Translations under genes and position numbers: made by a program | Notes under the pieces: generated by a model | Told to the model about the DNA's origin: nothing | Databases searched by the model: none | What the model saw: only the letters and a program-made list of their open reading frames with translations | From: Inonotus obliquus | Taxonomy: Eukaryota > Basidiomycota > Agaricomycetes > Hymenochaetales > Hymenochaetaceae | DNA length: 64,000 nucleotides | Assembly (NCBI GenBank): GCA_032164295.1 | Contig: JAJHTX010000004.1 | Location: 620,001 to 684,000 of the forward strand | Direction of reading: 5' to 3' | Part shown: positions 11,273-20,895 of the stretch, one piece after another | Layout of the letters: each line of letters starts with the position of its first letter | How positions within the stretch are numbered: the first letter of the stretch is position 1

Positions 11273-12971
11273 TCATTCCCGACCGATCTCAGGAAAGGGG
11301 AAGGAGAATGTCGACTGGCTATCATAGCTCGGGGGATCCTCCTCACGCGGCATCGTAGGGATGTCTTGGTGTGGCACCGTAGGGACATCCTCGGCCGGCA
11401 CTGAAACAGGTACTTCGTCTGCTCCAACATGGTGCGGCATAGCCTGGGATGGTCTTGCAGTGCTCTCGTCTGTATCTCGACTTTTCCATACGCCACTTTC
11501 CTCGTGTATGCGCTCAAGAATACTGCGTCTCGTTGCATATAGGAGATCCCGTTGCGACATGACGTATTTCTGTGCATCGTATGCTGCTCTCGTGAGGCTC
11601 TTGATCCGTTTCTTGCTCGCCTTGCACTCCGCGGCAACCTCCTGGTAATTCTGTAGGGATTCCTTCAAGCCTTGGTTCAATTTATTCACATTTACAAACG
11701 TTGCGCGCTGGTAAGACAGATCAAAACCAATGAATGTTAGCAATATGTCGCCACTGACCGTGCCAAACGCCGGCTGTATGGGTATCCAACTCCAGCTAAT
11801 CGCTCTGACGGAAGGCTGTAAGCCCCGTGCACGGTCAAGCAATTGCTGCGCTTGTTGCGTGAGCTCCTTCGCCAAAACTAAATGAGCTGACCACATTTCA
11901 GAGTCCAAATCCTCCATAACATCTACCTGCAAAGTAATCTTAGGTTATAGATAATTGACTGAAAAGGTAAAACCTCACCTCCAAAAGAGAAACTGCCTGA
12001 CCCGCACACTCGGACGCTCGGTCGAGTATTTCGTAAACAGTCTTCTCGCCGTTCAGACCTGCCTGCGCCTGGAAACCTCACCGTTGACAAGTTGCGTGTC
12101 GAAAGCATGCAAACCAATACTTACATGCTCAAAATATACCTCAGCTTCCCTCACTTTCTGCTCAGCTGCATCCTCTTCTGGAAAGTCTGGAGACCTTTAG
12201 AGCAATTCGTCATAAACTTGAAGTGTTTGCTCACCTGGTGAGGGCCCATCAAACGCATTCTCGTAGAGCTTATCTAGATATTGGAGCATTTCATTCCGAA
12301 TCTCGACTTGTGATTCGAGATCTGTCTTCTACTCGGACAGATGAGTCCAGCACACTTTTTGATAGCGTAGGATACTTTCCTATCTTTTGCCTAGCAGTCT
12401 CGGCGGCAGCTTTGAGCGCTGAAATCGAGAGGGCCTCATCACGTTCAGCCTGGGTCGTTTGTGTGTATAGAAGCTCCTCCATCTCCAATTTGCGTTCCAA
12501 GCCCTCCTTCCCTCCACTCTTCATGCGTGCAAGAAGACGTCTCGTGCTGCTTCGGTTAATGTTGTCTATGCTTCGGTGAAGTTCGTCAATACCCATGTGG
12601 TCGCTTTTCCTGCCGATATTTAATCAGAACGGGCACAAGTGTATTAACCAGAAATCTGAGCACCGTTTCTCGATCAGCTTCTCTAACTGCTGTTCTCGCT
12701 CTATAACGACCCTCTCAAGGCTTTCGAGTAGATCATTGGTATTGCGCAGTTCCTCGACTGCAGGATCGCAAATAGCGATACATAGCTGCAGTTGCGCATG
12801 CTGAGAGTTTACCTTAGTATATTGAATAAAGTTCGGAAATGGACGTTGTACTCGCCTCATGAGCAATTCGAGTGATGACAGCGCCTGAAGACATGTCGGT
12901 CGGTGGAAGGGGTATGATGGCCCAGAGACGTGCTGATAGTGGGAATCCAATCCGCAACTGATGATGAGCAT
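11273..12971 (-). CDS. coiled-coil protein of unknown function with C-terminal PPxY motif
   Basis: Seven exons fit (12971-12852, 12800-12664, 12609-12356, 12306-12235, 12186-12125, 12069-11980, 11926-11273), giving 462 residues. The middle is rich in Glu, Lys, Arg and Gln with heptad-like spacing (for example LLESLERVVIEREQQLEKLIEKR and LERKLEMEELLYTQ), so a long coiled coil is expected. The last ~80 residues are Pro/Ser-rich and contain EEDPPSYDSQ, a PPxY motif that could bind WW domains. The first intron (12851-12801) is a multiple of three and open, so it may be retained, but it has an excellent TACTAAG branch site. The 49-nt intron 12355-12307 is the least certain. I do not recognise the family. 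Confidence 0.6.
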
Positions 12972-13361
12972 GATTTATATGCGATGGTATGAGAAATCAG
13001 ATCTGTATTTAGAAGATGTGCTGCTGCTGGGATGGGAATCTATCTCGTGCTAGAAGGAGGGCAGAAAGGGCTACTGTTGACCAGTGTTTCCTTTGGCTGA
13101 GCTGCTCTGTGTGCACCTGGGAGGCGAGTACATGGACACGGTGTAGAGAGGATGGGTCATAGTATCGGTGGCATGTACATTGTACATCCTTGATGCCCAT
13201 CAGCTTGATCTTGATATATCACCAAAATTTAGACAGTGAAGTGAAGAAAGGTGATCCGTTTCCCTGGTCTTGCGCCACTTCACAACGGCTTCCTTATATA
13301 TCCATAAAGATCGGCTGATAAATTTGTGTTTGGGATTTTTGCTCTTGTTCTTATCCTCTCC
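12972..13361. other. short divergent promoter region
   Basis: Lies between the starts of the coiled-coil gene (-) and NOP9 (+). No element beyond generic AT-rich and pyrimidine-rich stretches was identified. Confidence 0.45.
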
Positions 13362-16266
13362 ATGCCTCGGGAACTTAGGAAACGCGGCAAGAAACACAAG
13401 AAACAGCATCAAATAGAAAATGCCCATCCTGAAAATGAAAAATACGAAGAGGAGTCCGGAAGGCATGCTGGGCCTTCGTGGATTGTCGCAAGAAATACAC
13501 TTGAGGAAGAGGACCAAGGTGGTTCGCTAGATGCACCGTTCGGTTATGTCGACCCAGATGTGAAAGCGTACTTTAAAACTGTTGACGATAAACTGCGCGA
13601 GTGGCAAGAGATAAATGACGCGGAAAGATTCGACGAAGGAGAAGATGCGGATCCGAATGAAGGTGAGCAACATTTACATGCTCATTAGATTCGAGTATTC
13701 ACGCTAATCAACGAAACATGCATGCAGAACGGAGGATGTTCCTTGTTGCTGCTCTTCAAGAACTATCTGGGAAAGAGATGCAACTTGCGACGGATCCAGA
13801 CTGTTCGAATGTTTTAGAGAGGATGGCGTATTCTATGGATGACTTTGTGAAGCGAGTGTTTGTTGACCGTTTGGCAGGCTCGTAAGTTACAAATTTCCTC
13901 ACGAATAGTCTACCATTGCTCATAGAAGATTAGATACGAAAAGTTGTCAAGGCATCGGTTCGGCTCGCACGTTGTGCAAACACTTCTGACTGTCGCAAAA
14001 GCAACGATTTGTCGCGAAGTACGTGTCGTCGTTATTGAATTTCACCGATACATGTATAACGTGTTTCCGTAGGCAAGGGGCATCATTCGCGCGTCCCAAG
14101 AAGCCGAAGACGGTGCTGAAAGGGGCCGCTTACCGCTCCTCACTGAGCTCAATATCAACCTATGCAATGAACTCCTTCCGTTAACAACAAACCTCATAAT
14201 GGATCCTTTCGCCTCTCATGTTCTCCGTACATTGTTCCTTCTACTCTGCCCGTATCTTCCGTCCGCTACGGCCTCATCGTCGATCTTGCGTTCGAAGAAG
14301 AGTGCGAAGCACCGCGCCAAGCAAGGTCCCATGAAGTCCGTCTTTGCTGACAGTGTAGAGCAAGACGCCGTCAATGATAAGGGTAAAGGAAAGGCGGTTC
14401 CAGTGTATCCATCAGAGTTCGAATCTATTGCGCGCAAGTTTGTTAAGACGGTTAGGGATGAACTAAATAGCAATGAAGTGCGAGCTCTGGCCGCAGACAA
14501 AGTCGGATGTCCTGTACTGGTGGTATGTCCACTGTTTTCCCCCCGTTGCATTGGCAGGAAAGGAACTAAATTTATTTCTGAAATATATCCAGCTTTTGCT
14601 AGAGATGGAATCCATACAAGGCACCTCAAACGAATCTGGTTCGTTGATGGACAGTGTCTCCGCTGGACTAATTTCAGCTACTCGTAAGTTTTTAAATTTA
14701 TTGTAGACAATCACCCCTTGACCAGATAACTAGTCCAAGGGCCTCAAGAAAAGCTTGAGCCATCCGACTATGTTCTAACGTTGTTGCGTGAACCAACAGC
14801 CTCTCATCTCCTTGAACGACTTGTAATATTGGCACCCGAGGAGGCATTTGATGCAATGTGGGACCTTTACTTCAACGGTCAGCAACCTTCAACAGCTCTA
14901 TTAACCGAAAGTAGCTAATGCCTGCGATTTAGGCAAATTAGGTAGACTTGCGGTTCATCCTGTGGCGAACTTTGTGGTCGCGCGTGCGATCGAGCGAGCT
15001 AATGCAAGACAGCTCTCGTATGTTCTGGAGGAGCTGAAAGGTGTTTGGCCAAAGTTAATAAGTGTGTAGTACATCTGATTGCCCTCGTATTCTTGACCAT
15101 TCTGATCATTGTTGGTTGCGATAGAAAATGCGAGAACAGGAGTTCTTAAAGCTCTCCTGGACAGAGCTGTTCAGCTGAAGAGTCACCAAGAGGAGGTTAT
15201 TAAGGTAAGAATGGGTCTGAATGTGGAGGTGAAATCAAAGCTCAACGATCTACAGGTAATCCTCGACGCCTTCGGCCTTCATACCTCCGAAGAACAGGCG
15301 TCTTCCGTGGAATGTGTGCTCTATCTGAAGACCTACACCGATTTGCAACATGCACTACAAGAAGGAGCCGGGAGCTTGAACCGGGAGAATACCGAAGCGG
15401 GTTCTCCGCCACTGCAACCTACAGTACAAGGCTCAGTTCTCCTCCAATCCCTCCTCCACCTTGAAACACCTCACAACCAACCAATAATCCAAACTCTCAT
15501 CCAACTCCCCGCACCACGTCTCCTTACAATCGCCCACAACCCAATAAGCTCACGCATCCTCGACGCATTATTCATCTCACCAACCACCCCACCAAGTGCC
15601 CGTCGACAACTCATCCTAGCCTTTCAAGCCCACTTCCCATCCCTCATCGACGATCGGATCGGAAGTCGCGTAGGCGAACGATTATGGAATGCTGCTGATC
15701 CGTATTTGAAGGAGAAGATTGCTAGGGGGTTGATTCAGCATGAAAACGCGTTGGTGGGATCGAGATTTGGGAAGTTCTTCGTGAGAGGGTTGAATTTGTA
15801 TCTTTTGAAGAGGGATCCGGAGAAGTGGAAGACGCAACAAGTTCAGAGTCGACGTAATGTTGCTGCTGCTGCGACGGTTGGCACTGTTTCTACAACCGCA
15901 AAAACGAAAACGAAAACTCGATCAGAACATAAGACTCTCGAAACCGAAGCTGAAGTCACAGAAACAAAAGGCTCTCAAAAACATAAAAAACGGAAACGGG
16001 AACGAAAGACGGGACCTCAAGACGAGATCGACGAATTATTCGACTCCGCTTTGGGCTTAGGACTGGGACTGGGAAAACGACAAAAGAAAGAAGGTAGTCT
16101 TGTCGAATTTCCAGGTGCAGGTGCAACTCCAAGTCAGGTAGATGGACAAAAGTCAACTGTTCCGATGAAAGATTCGTCGGGTGATAAGGAACTTGGTAGT
16201 GTTCTCAGCGCCATTCGAGACGCACCGAGAGAGTTGAGTACTGGAGGGAAGAAAAAGAGACTGTAA
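13362..16266 (+). CDS. NOP9: nucleolar pre-rRNA processing protein NOP9 (Pumilio-like repeats)
   Basis: NOP9 is a Puf-like RNA-binding protein of the 90S pre-ribosome needed for 18S rRNA maturation. Nine exons (13362-13662, 13728-13881, 13934-14018, 14073-14522, 14593-14683, 14734-14877, 14933-15061, 15125-15204, 15256-16266) give 814 residues. The N-terminus [14 protein letters not shown] and the motif [17 protein letters not shown] are characteristic of the family. Pumilio helices follow, for example [33 protein letters not shown] and [16 protein letters not shown]. The C-terminal ~120 residues are a Lys/Arg/Thr-rich nucleolar-type tail. Intron 15205-15255 is 51 nt and open in frame, so a product with 17 extra residues is possible. 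Confidence 0.9.
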
Positions 16267-17129
16267 TGCTTTATTCGTTGGATGTTGGATGTTGGTCTGC
16301 GCTGTCCTCATTCGTCACTCCCTGTGTTGTACACTTGAATCAAACACTGGTTTGTTTCTCATCAATTTGGTTTCGAATTCAGTTACATCAAACACTATTA
16401 TGTTATTAAGAAGATTAAAGACCACCCTCCACAACAAAACCGTACGACGGTGCAGGTGCAGGTACGAAACGAATGAATCACGGTCTCTGCTGGCACCAAC
16501 AATACGACCACTTCCACTATTGACACGACTCCCAATCAATCGTAGTTGCATCAACAGATCATATGCACAATTACACCAACGTGTAACGAACCTCCCACCG
16601 TTCAACGGACCCCGGACACGTTCTTTCTAGATCCTAAAGCTACAAGGCAGTGCTGCCGGATCGGGGAAGAGCACGATGAAGAGCCATTGAGCGATGGAGG
16701 AACCATTGTTATAATAACCACAGACTGCGTATGCCAACCGTGATATGATCGATAAGGGAGATACCAACAGTGGATCCCATATCTGGTTCTGGGTGAGTTC
16801 CAGGTAACGTGCAGAGGTGCGAAGATAAAGGGACGGGGAAGGAGAGAGATGCACAAGAGGATAAACAAAAAGTAAACGAAATCGACAAGATAGTTGAGAC
16901 GATGTCAATCATGGACCATTGACCCAGTACTAAGACAAGGACAAGGAGTCATATCGTACTCAACATGAGTGAGTCGCTGTCCGTGGCGATGCCACAGAGT
17001 CGACTAGATACACTTGTATAGTTCGATGTGGGCGGGGTGAGTAAGGGAGAGGAGAGCATCCACTTTCTTCGTACACGTAGTCGACCGGCGATGATGTTGA
17101 GTCACAGCTACAGACCAAGATGTACGAAC
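16267..17129. other. intergenic; left edge of the repeat island
   Basis: Downstream region of NOP9, with no gene supported. Beyond it the sequence turns into repeats. Confidence 0.45.
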
Positions 17130-17290
17130 AATGGTGACTGGCAATTCCCTGTTGTGCACCGTGCGTTCCCACGGACCTGCCGCGTCGTGCCGGCGATCGA
17201 CGCAGCACTACGCGTTTACCGGTTTTTGAGACCCACATTCAACTTTGTCTTCCTCCATCCACAATGCAGAGACAGCCATTTTTTATGCAT
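17130..17290 (+). repeat. dispersed repeat, copy A
   Basis: This block is a diverged direct copy of part of the repeat at 31975-32215 on the other side of the retrotransposon. Shared anchors are GTTCCCACGG (17165 and 32114) and TGCCGCGTCGTGCCGGCG (17178 and 32128), followed by TTTACCGGT, TTCxACTT and a C/T-rich end in the same order. No frame or terminal structure is visible, so the class is unknown; a degraded non-autonomous element is the simplest reading. Confidence 0.55.
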
Positions 17291-17317
17291 TTATGCATCT
17301 TAATGCATCACTGGAGT

Positions 17318-17429
17318 AATTCATATAGATTTGTTTTGTAATTCTACGAAACCTCACTGAGATACTGGGTATAGATACCCAGTATCTCAGGAAGTACACA
17401 GTTTATTCGAAATTTTTTCTATATGAATT
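17318..17429. repeat. 112-bp nested palindrome (foldback element)
   Basis: The inner arms, CTGAGATACTGGGTAT and its exact complement, are 16 bp each with a 2-nt centre (17357-17390). The outer arms, AATTCATATAGA and its exact complement, are 12 bp each (17318-17329 and 17418-17429). Both pairs share exactly the same centre, while the 27 nt between them match poorly. Equal spacing of two perfect arm pairs indicates one foldback unit, not chance. It could be a miniature element or a hairpin RNA source. Confidence 0.65.
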
Positions 17430-17882
17430 GAAGAATTGAGAGAAAATAATGACCATGCTTTGTGCTGGTTGATTCTTCAAGTGGTCATTGAATAAAGCAA
17501 CTTGTACTGCTCAGTTTGGCTGATGTAAATTGTCCTAATTAGGAAGAAAGAGATCACGTGCTGCTTCAGAAATATGCTCGACTCACTTCAGATCACTCAA
17601 ACTGACCAGGACTTGAAGCCAAAAAATCACAAAATTATCAATAAGGGCGTTAAATACATGTGAGACTGTTTTGCATCAATATAGAAAGATATATAGTCAT
17701 GCACTGAGTCGATATTGCTGCTCATTGATTTGGAGAGCCTGTAATTGTCCAATAGGATTAGCAGCAGTAACTGGATGTGCACAATCTTGGTGGTCATAGA
17801 TGACATTAACAACCTCATTCAGATCAAGGACACAAATAAGAAAGATGTTCTGTATTGTCTGTATTATTGGCTTTATAGTTGG
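17430..17882. other. AT-rich intergenic DNA, insertion target of the retrotransposon
   Basis: No supported gene. The retrotransposon broke this AT-rich stretch at TTGTG. Confidence 0.5.
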
Positions 17883-17945
17883 TTGTGTGAAAGGATTGTG
17901 CTGAAATTTTGATTCGATTAGGAACGCCGATCGAAACTACCCCGG

Positions 17946-18722
17946 ATGGGACCGGTTAATTTCACTGGCCGGAGACGATCAGGATCGACAGCGAGAAGCG
18001 GAGAACACGCGAATCCAATACAATCCGAAGCCGACGATCAAGAAGCATCGGCTAGCAACGCTAATCCCGACGATCACACTAAACCTTCGCAAACGATGCA
18101 GCAAGTACAGCAACCTCCAACGGCTTGCTATAAATGCAGAAGAGTGCGACAGATCATCGAAGACCTACACAAGATAATACTACGGGAGGCAACGGGCATG
18201 TTAACATATCATGTGTCCAGCGAACGAGCAACAGCTTATCGAGAATATCACAATCCCCCGGAGGTCGTTCGAAATCGCACGAGGTCAACAATAGCAATGG
18301 ATACGGCAATAGGCATGCAACCAAAGACGCACTGGACAATAGTAGGAATCCACGACATATTAGCACTCGAGTGCCCAAGCACATTCGTGGAGATCAGTGC
18401 AGACTATGTTACGAACCGCCGCTCACCGATAACAGCGGCATGGGTTGCAAACACACTCAGGGAACTATGGGCATACTGCAAAGCTATTCGACTACAAGGA
18501 GACCTATACCTAGGCTGGAGAATACCTTCGAACGATACTCGACGAAGTGTACGGCTACTCATCGCCATAGGCACATACGTTAAACCACCTTGGTTTCCCC
18601 ACGATGATATCCGATGTCGAATCACACTTGACGGCCCCGAACAAGAGTCCCGAGGCGACAAGCAAATCACAGCCTTCATAGCCCCAGATGCTATACAACG
18701 GAACCCCGACGGAATTCCTTAA
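17946..18722 (+). CDS. LTR-encoded ORF (5' LTR copy), unknown function
   Basis: A 258-codon ATG-started frame lies wholly inside U3, starting 58 nt into the LTR. The N-terminal ~70 residues are polar (Arg/Ser/Asp/Gln). A CYKCRR pair follows at about residues 62-67, then a better-folded region rich in Trp and aliphatic residues (for example HWTIVGIHDILALECPSTF and AAWVANTLRELWAYCKAIRLQGDLYLGW) and a charged end. No known domain is recognised. In this 5' copy the frame is upstream of the element's TATA box, so element transcripts would carry only the 3' LTR copy. LTR-encoded proteins are rare; the U3-encoded sag gene of mouse mammary tumour virus is the known positional parallel. Confidence 0.55.
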   Translation: MGPVNFTGRRRSGSTARSGEHANPIQSEADDQEASASNANPDDHTKPSQTMQQVQQPPTACYKCRRVRQIIEDLHKIILREATGMLTYHVSSERATAYREYHNPPEVVRNRTRSTIAMDTAIGMQPKTHWTIVGIHDILALECPSTFVEISADYVTNRRSPITAAWVANTLRELWAYCKAIRLQGDLYLGWRIPSNDTRRSVRLLIAIGTYVKPPWFPHDDIRCRITLDGPEQESRGDKQITAFIAPDAIQRNPDGIP

Positions 18723-18802
18723 ATGCACGAGCAACTGCGGACGAGCGAACTTTAACTACGGCGCAGCCATGCAAAACCAATGGCATACGAACACGCATTC
18801 AA

Positions 18803-18936
18803 TGACTCACTCACTGACTCACTCTATGCACAGGGCGCAGCACAAGGCCGACCCCGAGCATAGGTTTCAATTCAGTTCAAGTCAAGATGAGTCAACGCCG
18901 AGTCATCATCCTGCACAGGGCGCAGTCGATGAGTCA
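18803..18936 (+). promoter_or_regulatory. four AP-1/Gcn4-type TGA(C/G)TCA sites in U3
   Basis: TGACTCA at 18803 and 18815 and TGAGTCA at 18888 and 18930 are exact bZIP heptamers, all 115-250 bp upstream of the LTR TATA box. Four exact heptamers in 134 bp is far above chance. Binding by a Gcn4/CpcA-like or stress bZIP factor is inferred. The 3' LTR carries the same set. Confidence 0.55.
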
Positions 18937-19052
18937 ATCCGCAGCAGAACAATGGAATTACCAGACGAGTTTGGAAGCTAGAACAACGAATCAGATCGAG
19001 AGTAGGAACTACGGAGCGTAGGAAGTGGTCCGTCCACAACATGAGGAAAAGG

Positions 19053-19060
19053 TATAAATA
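19053..19060 (+). promoter_or_regulatory. LTR TATA box
   Basis: TATAAATA in the context GGTATAAATAGTTG. Transcription would start about 25-32 nt downstream, near 19080-19090, right at the sequence that matches the primer-binding site. The 3' LTR has the same box at 31424-31431. Confidence 0.65.
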
Positions 19061-19455
19061 GTTGTAGACTTAGACCGTAGCTCCCCATCTTTCTTTCGAT
19101 CGTCTTGTACATCGAGTCCTCTTAGGCATCTAGCTTCTAATCTGAAGACCACCTAATCTGCTTAACCTCTCTTACTCTACGGCGTGGAGCGATTGATTAG
19201 TCGCCCACCGACTAGGGAAGCTTACGAACGGCAGTCGACACTGTCCTACTAGTCTGTCAACGAGGTTGAGGCCCGACTTGATTAGCTAAACGAAAACGTC
19301 CGAGGCAACGCTTAGATACTTGGGAATCTGCCCTGCTTGTGAAAACCGAGTAGGCTCCGGAAACTCTTAGAAAAGCATCGCCGAACCCGTAACACTGGTC
19401 TCAGTCCTACTGTGGTTACTGTATAGTCCCTTTAGGGCGAGCGTTTTCTAACATT

Positions 19456-19471
19456 CGATCGAAAGAAAGAT
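19456..19471 (+). other. primer-binding site complementary to the element's own 5' RNA end
   Basis: Two nucleotides after the LTR, CGATCGAAAGAAAGAT is the exact 16-nt reverse complement of ATCTTTCTTTCGATCG at 19087-19102 in the LTR, close to the predicted transcript start. It shows no evident match to initiator-Met or other common tRNA 3' ends. The primer 3' end (19102) would pair beside the LTR boundary and be extended into U5, as in Tf1 self-priming. Confidence 0.7.
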
Positions 19472-20013
19472 CTCCTTCGGGAATCTCAGTAGATCAGTGT
19501 TATCGCTTTCTAACATACGAAGAAGGGAAGATCCACTCGCAATTGGGAGTGTAATAACCAACAGCGTCTAACGCTAGTGAAAGGTGCACGTCACTACCGT
19601 TCTACAAATTACTCACATCATTATCAAATTAGCCACTGTTATTCTTTACTGGGCTTGCGTAGCAAACGTTAGTCAGGAAGAGTATCAGTTGTATTCACCC
19701 AACTTCGACTCGAGCAGTTGTAATTGCCAGCCACTCGTCGAAGAACCATTACCTGCAGTTCCTACATACGTAGTCGAGCTACAGTGAAACTATTACCGAT
19801 ACGATATACGATCAAGTGTCCCATCGCACATCGAATCGAGTACAAGTCTACTAGAGTCACCTTCATCGGAAGTCGACTGACTCGTAGCTAGTTGAAGAGT
19901 GATTCAGAAGGAAACCTGGGCTTACAGGAGGAGAAAAGAATCTGACAACTACGAAGAACATTATCCAGGAAGGATACGAAGTCAACTAAGGAAGCCAATT
20001 CGCTTATCGATAT

Positions 20014-20895
20014 ATGCAACATCAACGACGTAGTAACGGTCGAAGCAACCTACCAAGAGGTCCACGCAACGACACACAAGAACAGCCAGAACGTCGAGGC
20101 AACAATCGAAACGCAAGACAAGCACGAGAGTTGACAAGGGAATACGAAACCCTAGCAAGGATCGCGACACTCGAAAGACAAGTGATCGCACAACATAACA
20201 GACAAGAGTTATTGGAGATCCACGAGGAACAACGTCAAATCGAAATCGACGAAATCAAATTCTTAACGAGAAGAATTATAGCAGCTGTCGAAGGACTCCA
20301 AGACAACGTTATCGCAGGAAGCACGCCAGCAAACTTACAGAGGTCTAATCTCCAGGAAGAGCAAACCGCTACAGGAGACGGAGTTACAGTATCTGGACTA
20401 GCCAAGGATCTCGAGGAATTCGAGCAATCGACAAGACATCGATTCTTCGTCGAACGAACGTTAATCAACGGACTCGTTGATAGAACAAATCAGCTAGAAG
20501 AGCAGAACAAGAAGCTCGACGACCAGTACCAACAACTCACAGAGTTAATCGGAAACATCCAGAGAGAACATATCGAAACAACTCAACGCATTCAAGAAAC
20601 ACGCAACGAAATCCAAAGGTCATTGGAAAGTAACGAATCGATAGACTCAGGCGAAACGCACATCGAACAGTTCACCTTCATTCCACGTGAACAGATCGAA
20701 GAAGTCTTGACAAGGATCCGTAACTTGACATTGGAAGAAGAACCCGCGACAGTATCAAGCGGCGTACAGACAAGCGTACCAATCGTTGAAACATTCGAAA
20801 CAACTCTATTACCGATCAGACCACCTCGCGTAGTAGCATTTACCGACAATGGCAACACCTCCAACACCAGATCAACTACAAGCTCGGATCAATGA
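20014..20895 (+). CDS. ORF0: coiled-coil protein upstream of gag
   Basis: 293 codons. It has an Arg/Asn/Gln-rich basic N-terminus (~35 residues), then a long region with heptad character (RELTREYETLARIATLERQV, FVERTLINGLVDRTNQLEEQ, IQREHIETTQRIQETRNEIQ), then a short Thr/Val/Ser-rich end. The last 47 nt overlap the start of gag, which is in the +1 frame relative to it; the gag frame is open upstream only to 20837. Gag would thus need re-initiation, leaky scanning or a +1 shift. A scaffold or assembly role is a guess. Gypsy elements normally have no such frame here. Confidence 0.65.
   Translation: MQHQRRSNGRSNLPRGPRNDTQEQPERRGNNRNARQARELTREYETLARIATLERQVIAQHNRQELLEIHEEQRQIEIDEIKFLTRRIIAAVEGLQDNVIAGSTPANLQRSNLQEEQTATGDGVTVSGLAKDLEEFEQSTRHRFFVERTLINGLVDRTNQLEEQNKKLDDQYQQLTELIGNIQREHIETTQRIQETRNEIQRSLESNESIDSGETHIEQFTFIPREQIEEVLTRIRNLTLEEEPATVSSGVQTSVPIVETFETTLLPIRPPRVVAFTDNGNTSNTRSTTSSDQ

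Larger units (their letters stand above)
17888..19453 (+). repeat. 5' long terminal repeat
   Basis: 1,566 bp, TGAAAGG...TTCTAACA, the same length as the 3' LTR and identical wherever I compared them, including all internal frames. U3 is unusually long (about 1.2 kb) because it contains a 258-codon ORF. Bipartite-palindrome TGA(C/G)TCA sites and a TATA box follow, leaving roughly 370 nt for R plus U5. Confidence 0.95.

Noticed and set aside
18134..18583. 149-codon frame overlapping the LTR ORF in another frame
   Set aside because: Shadow of the larger ORF: low-complexity and lacking hydrophobic core.
18688..18981. 97-codon frame in the LTR after the large LTR ORF
   Set aside because: It overlaps the bZIP-site cluster and its His/Thr/Ser repeats are explained by the TGACTCA repeats; no independent coding evidence.
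19584..19787. 67-codon frame in the retrotransposon leader with a hydrophobic stretch
   Set aside because: It begins with GTG, not ATG, and has no Kozak-like context; too short to support.
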